Assembly (NCBI GenBank): GCA_002167215.1
Contig: NHDS01000035.1
Coordinates: 1 to 22,893, forward strand
Origin: Pelagibacteraceae bacterium TMED65
Lineage (GTDB): Bacteria; Pseudomonadota; Alphaproteobacteria; TMED127
DNA: 22,893 nt
Reading direction: 5' to 3'
Shown: in pieces, positions 19,872 to 22,893 of the stretch
How the letters are laid out: every line of letters begins with the position of its first letter
Numbering within the stretch: position 1 is the stretch's first letter
Position numbers and translations under genes: made by a program
Notes under the pieces: model-generated
Told to the model about the DNA's origin: nothing
What the model saw: only the letters and a program-made list of their open reading frames with translations
Database searches by the model: none

Positions 19872-20143
19872 TGTCTAGATCAGTTTGGAAAGGCCCTTTT
19901 GTCGACATATACCTGTTAAAGAAAGCAGAAGTTGTCAGAAATTCTGGAAGAAACGATGTTATTAAGACTTGGTCGAGAAGATCAACAATACTTCCTGAAT
20001 TCGTGGGTCTTACTTTTGGAGTTCACAATGGAAAAAAACATATACCTGTAACGGTAAGTGAAAATATGGTAGGTCACAAGTTTGGAGAATTTTCTCCTAC
20101 AAGAACATATAAAGGTCACAATGCGGATAAAAAAACATCTTAA
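19871..20143 (+). CDS. rpsS: 30S ribosomal protein S19
   Basis: A 90-residue S19, which pairs with S13 in the 30S head. Family patterns visible are [37 protein letters not shown] and the ending [16 protein letters not shown]. It starts on the last base of the rplB stop codon, and rplV begins 5 nt after its own stop. Confidence 0.98.
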   Translation: MSRSVWKGPFVDIYLLKKAEVVRNSGRNDVIKTWSRRSTILPEFVGLTFGVHNGKKHIPVTVSENMVGHKFGEFSPTRTYKGHNADKKTS

Positions 20144-20148
20144 ATTAA

Positions 20149-20667
20149 ATGAACAAACAAATGGTAGATAAAGAAAACAAAGATAACATTACAGTCGTCA
20201 AAGCTATTGGCAAGTCATTAAAGTCGAGCCCTAGAAAAACTAACTTAACGCTTGGATTAATAAGAGGGTTTAATGTAGATAAAGCTATAAACAATCTTAT
20301 TTTTTCAAAGAAGAGAATTTCTAATGAGGTTCTAAAAATTCTTAAATCTGCAATCTCAAATGCCGAAAACAACCATCAATTAGACATTGATAAACTTTAT
20401 GTGAAAGAGGCAAGTGTTGGCAAATCCATGGTTTTAAAGAGATTTAGACCAAGAGCTCGTGGAAGAGCTGGAAAAATTCTAAAAACATTTTCTAGAATAA
20501 GAATTTTGGTCCAAGAACAAAATGAAAAAACTGAAGAAAAAAACTCCAAAAATCTCAAAAACAAAAAAAATAATTTAGAATCTCAAAAAACAAATGAAAC
20601 AAGCAAACCTAAACCTCCTAAAAATGATGAAAATATCAAGAAAGAAGAAGATGGGACAAAAAACTAA
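20149..20667 (+). CDS. rplV: 50S ribosomal protein L22 with extended ends
   Basis: L22 lines the exit tunnel with a long beta-hairpin. The core covers about residues 14-122: [18 protein letters not shown], the helix ISNAENNH, and the tunnel hairpin [21 protein letters not shown] (about 91-111). A lysine/asparagine/glutamate-rich tail of about 50 residues (123-172) makes it 172 residues against 110 in E. coli. There is also a short polar N-terminal addition; the second ATG (20161) could be the real start, as neither has a clear Shine-Dalgarno sequence. The tail's last codons contain the ribosome binding site and start of rpsC, with a 17-nt overlap in another frame. Confidence 0.95.
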   Translation: MNKQMVDKENKDNITVVKAIGKSLKSSPRKTNLTLGLIRGFNVDKAINNLIFSKKRISNEVLKILKSAISNAENNHQLDIDKLYVKEASVGKSMVLKRFRPRARGRAGKILKTFSRIRILVQEQNEKTEEKNSKNLKNKKNNLESQKTNETSKPKPPKNDENIKKEEDGTKN

Positions 20668-21343
20668 TCCAATTGGGCTTAGACTCGGAATTATAAGATC
20701 ATGGGAATCTAGATGGTTCTCTGAAAAAAGCTATTCAAATCTTTTGCAGGAAGATATTAATCTAAGAAAATTTCTTCAGAAACGTCTAAGGTCTGCAGGG
20801 ATCTCAAGGATTGTCATAGAAAGACCTGCAAAGTTAGCAAATATAATTCTTTATACGTCTAGACCAGGAGTAATTATTGGAAAAAAAGGATCAGATATAG
20901 AAAAATTAAAAAAAGAGGTAAGCAAGTTAGTAAGTGGAGATGTGAATATAAATATAGTAGAAATTAAAAAACCTGAATTAGACTCTCAATTAGTAGCAGA
21001 TAATATTGCACAACAACTTGAAAAAAGAGTAGCATTTAGAAGGGCTATGAAACGAGCTGTACAATCAGCAATGAGATTAGGTGCTGAAGGGATACGAGTG
21101 AACTGTGCTGGCAGACTTGGTGGAGCAGAGATAGCAAGAACCGAGTGGTATCGAGAGGGAAGAGTGCCTCTTCACACTTTAAGAGCAGACGTCGACTACG
21201 GAGTTTCAAGGGCAAACACTACTTATGGTATATGCGGTGTAAAAGTTTGGATTTTTAAGGGTGAAAAATTTGATAAAGATAATATTTCCTCTGATAACAA
21301 TAATAAAATCACTACTGATGATTTAAAGAAAGTAGATAAGTAA
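20651..21343 (+). CDS. rpsC: 30S ribosomal protein S3
   Basis: A 230-residue S3 at the mRNA entry channel, where it helps unwind mRNA. It begins [13 protein letters not shown], the universal S3 N-terminus, which fixes the start at 20651 although the frame is open for 19 more codons upstream. The KH domain has GVIIGKKG (73-80), and the C-terminal domain has [16 protein letters not shown] and [17 protein letters not shown]. Residues 206-230 are a polar tail. The start lies inside rplV, with the purine-rich AAGAAGAAG just before it, so translation is probably coupled to L22. Confidence 0.98.
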   Translation: MGQKTNPIGLRLGIIRSWESRWFSEKSYSNLLQEDINLRKFLQKRLRSAGISRIVIERPAKLANIILYTSRPGVIIGKKGSDIEKLKKEVSKLVSGDVNINIVEIKKPELDSQLVADNIAQQLEKRVAFRRAMKRAVQSAMRLGAEGIRVNCAGRLGGAEIARTEWYREGRVPLHTLRADVDYGVSRANTTYGICGVKVWIFKGEKFDKDNISSDNNNKITTDDLKKVDK

Positions 21344-21344
21344 A

Positions 21345-21758
21345 ATGTTACAACCAAAAAAGCCTAAATATAGAAAACAATTTAAAGGAAGAATGCACGG
21401 CGTATCTAAAGGTGGAAACTTCCTAAATTTTGGTGCTTTTGGACTTAAAGCTATTTCACCAGCGAGAATAACTTCTCGACAAATTGAATCTGCTAGAAGG
21501 TGCATTTCGAGACATTTAAAAAGATCTGGAAGAGTATGGATAAGAATTTTCCCTGATGTTCCAGTTTCAAAAAAACCAGCAGAAGTAAGGCAAGGTAAGG
21601 GTAAAGGTGCGGTTGAATTCTGGGCTGCAAAAGTAAAGCCTGGAAAAATTCTTTTTGAAATAGACGTAGTTTCAAAAAATCTTGCTGCTGAGGCATTTGA
21701 ATTGGCGTCGGCAAAACTTCCTAATAAAACCAAATTTGTTACTAGATTGAGCGCGTAA
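21345..21758 (+). CDS. rplP: 50S ribosomal protein L16
   Basis: A 137-residue L16, normal length, located near the A site and helping tRNA accommodation. The start [16 protein letters not shown] is the family N-terminus. The [10 protein letters not shown] segment contains the region hydroxylated by YcfD/RoxA in E. coli, and [12 protein letters not shown] and [10 protein letters not shown] follow. It starts one base after the rpsC stop, and its own stop overlaps the rpmC start by one base (TAATG). Confidence 0.98.
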   Translation: MLQPKKPKYRKQFKGRMHGVSKGGNFLNFGAFGLKAISPARITSRQIESARRCISRHLKRSGRVWIRIFPDVPVSKKPAEVRQGKGKGAVEFWAAKVKPGKILFEIDVVSKNLAAEAFELASAKLPNKTKFVTRLSA

Positions 21759-21961
21759 TGGAAAAATTTTCAGAGCTTATAAAACTAGAGTCCAATCAGT
21801 TAAAGGAAAAAGTCAATCTTTTAAGAAAAGAGTCCTTAAATTTAAGGTTTCAAAAAAGTTCCGGACAACTCGAGAAAACAGCTAGGATTGCAACTGTAAG
21901 AAAACAAATAGCAAGAATTAAAACTGCAATTACTTTAACTAACAAAAGGAAGAAAAAATAA
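21758..21961 (+). CDS. rpmC: 50S ribosomal protein L29
   Basis: A 67-residue two-helix L29, near the tunnel exit beside L23, where it helps dock signal recognition particle. The core pattern [30 protein letters not shown] is conserved in kind; shorter parts such as [11 protein letters not shown] are readily visible. The length is close to the usual 63-68. It is coupled to rplP by a one-base overlap, and rpsQ begins one base after its stop. Confidence 0.95.
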   Translation: MEKFSELIKLESNQLKEKVNLLRKESLNLRFQKSSGQLEKTARIATVRKQIARIKTAITLTNKRKKK

Positions 21962-21962
21962 T

Positions 21963-22190
21963 ATGCCAAAAAGAATTTTAAGAGGGGTAGTTGTATCAGA
22001 TAAGGCGGATAAAACCATTACCGTAAAAGTTAATAGAAAAGTTATGCATCCAGTTTACAAAAAATACATAAACAGATCTAAAAAGTACTCTGTTCATGAT
22101 GAGTTGAACAAATTTAAGATAGGTCAACTTGTATCAATACAAGAAAACAAACCTATTTCAAAAACAAAAAAATGGATAGTCATAGGTTAG
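21963..22190 (+). CDS. rpsQ: 30S ribosomal protein S17
   Basis: A 75-residue S17, an OB-fold protein that binds the 5' domain of 16S rRNA early in 30S assembly. Typical segments are [25 protein letters not shown] and the closing [18 protein letters not shown]. Most S17 proteins are 80-90 residues, so this is a compact version. It starts one base after rpmC, and rplN starts 8 nt after its TAG stop. Confidence 0.97.
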   Translation: MPKRILRGVVVSDKADKTITVKVNRKVMHPVYKKYINRSKKYSVHDELNKFKIGQLVSIQENKPISKTKKWIVIG

Positions 22191-22198
22191 GATAAATT

Positions 22199-22567
22199 AT
22201 GATTCAAATGCAATCTACATTATTAGTGGCCGACAATTCTGGTGCAAAAAAAATACAATGTATCAAGGTTCTCGGTGGATCGAAGAGGAGGTTCGCTTCA
22301 GTTGGAGACGTTATTGTTATTACAGTGAAAGATGCGATTCCTCGTGGAAAAGTTAAAAAAGGTGAAATTCACAAGGCGGTAATAGTCAGAACAGCCAAGG
22401 ACGTATATAGATCAGACGGCTCCTCAATAAGATTTGACAGGAACGCTGCAGTTTTAATTAATAATAATGGTGAACCACTAGGAACAAGGATTTTTGGCCC
22501 AGTCACGAGAGAATTAAGAGCAAAAAAGTATATGAAAATCATTTCATTAGCTCCGGAGGTTCTTTAA
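22199..22567 (+). CDS. rplN: 50S ribosomal protein L14
   Basis: A 122-residue L14, usual length, at the subunit interface (bridge B8) and the docking site of the silencing factor RsfS. It starts [17 protein letters not shown], and includes the [20 protein letters not shown] and [13 protein letters not shown] segments. The start follows a weak Shine-Dalgarno sequence (AGGATA). Its stop overlaps the rplX start by one base. Confidence 0.98.
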   Translation: MIQMQSTLLVADNSGAKKIQCIKVLGGSKRRFASVGDVIVITVKDAIPRGKVKKGEIHKAVIVRTAKDVYRSDGSSIRFDRNAAVLINNNGEPLGTRIFGPVTRELRAKKYMKIISLAPEVL

Positions 22568-22890
22568 TGGCTGCTAAAATTAAAAAAGGCGATAGTGTTT
22601 TTATTTTATCTGGAAAAGATAAAGGAAAAACAGGGAAAGTTCTTAAAATTTTAAAAAAAAGTGATACCGCAGATAAAGCTATCGTTGAGGGTGTAAATAT
22701 AGTAAAAAAGCACACCAAGCAGTCAGCAACCCAAAAAGGGGGCATAGAGAGTGTTGAAATGCCATTGTTTATATCTAAGCTATCATTAATAGATCCAAAA
22801 ACCTCTAAACCGTCAAGGGTTGGTTTTAAGTTTTTGAAAGACGGTAAAAAAATTCGATTTGCTAAGAAATCAGGAGAAACCTTAAATTAA
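22567..22890 (+). CDS. rplX: 50S ribosomal protein L24
   Basis: A 107-residue L24, one of the two assembly-initiating 50S proteins. The KOW motif is near residues 6-30 (KGDSVFILSGKDKGKTGKVLKI). Later segments VEGVNIVKKHTK and RVGFKFLKDGKKIRFAKKSGE match the family. The gene is complete; only three bases remain in the window after its TAA. rplE would be expected next in the spc order. Confidence 0.98.
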   Translation: MAAKIKKGDSVFILSGKDKGKTGKVLKILKKSDTADKAIVEGVNIVKKHTKQSATQKGGIESVEMPLFISKLSLIDPKTSKPSRVGFKFLKDGKKIRFAKKSGETLN

Positions 22891-22893
22891 GTA

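Noticed and set aside
20594..20650. Upstream ATG extending S3 by 19 residues
   Set aside because: S3 proteins begin almost universally with MGQKxNP; the extension is the L22 tail read in another frame.
21323..21733. 136-codon open frame on the minus strand opposite rplP
   Set aside because: It mirrors the conserved L16 gene almost end to end; no domain or start signal supports it.

Overview
The window is a compact, AT-rich bacterial ribosomal and transcription gene cluster. It starts with three tRNA genes and continues through secE-nusG, the rplKAJL-rpoBC block, the str block (rpsL-rpsG-fusA-tuf) and the first two thirds of the S10/spc block, up to rplX. The gene order (trnW near secE; rpoC running into rpsL; tuf running into rpsJ), the NusG C-terminus and the RpoB, L10 and EF-G N-termini look alphaproteobacterial. 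The strong AT bias, very short spacers and an intact rpoC-str-S10 junction fit a streamlined, probably free-living (for example marine SAR11-like) alphaproteobacterium better than Rickettsia. The exact lineage is inference and was not tested by phylogeny.

Layout. Positions 1-640 hold tRNA-Tyr(GTA), a minus-strand ArsC/Spx-family gene, tRNA-Gly(TCC) and tRNA-Trp(CCA). Positions 642-1355 hold a minus-strand CobB-type sirtuin. A 71-bp divergent control region with three long T-tracts follows. From 1427 to the end every gene is on the plus strand: secE, nusG, rplK, rplA, an apparent structured L10 leader, rplJ, rplL, rpoB, rpoC, a 111-bp gap with a candidate promoter, then rpsL, rpsG, fusA, tuf, rpsJ, rplC, rplD, rplW, rplB, rpsS, rplV, rpsC, rplP, rpmC, rpsQ, rplN and rplX. 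The next gene would be expected to be rplE, just outside. No gene-free stretch reaches 300 bases; the longest are 109 and 111 bp.

Function. The cluster makes the core RNA polymerase subunits, NusG, the translocon subunit SecE, both main elongation factors and 18 ribosomal proteins. Many genes overlap by 1-17 nt or are separated by fewer than 12 nt, so translational coupling is likely throughout. The two accessory genes, arsC-like and sirtuin, are the only ones facing the other way, and each stops 3-4 bp from the CCA end of a tRNA gene.

I found no previously undescribed multi-gene system. The points most worth a second look are the way the two accessory genes sit in the tRNA-secE region (including a 10-bp direct repeat), the divergent T-tract control region, the L10 leader, the internal promoter before rpsL, and the long low-complexity tails on L3 and L22, with the rpsC start nested inside the L22 tail.
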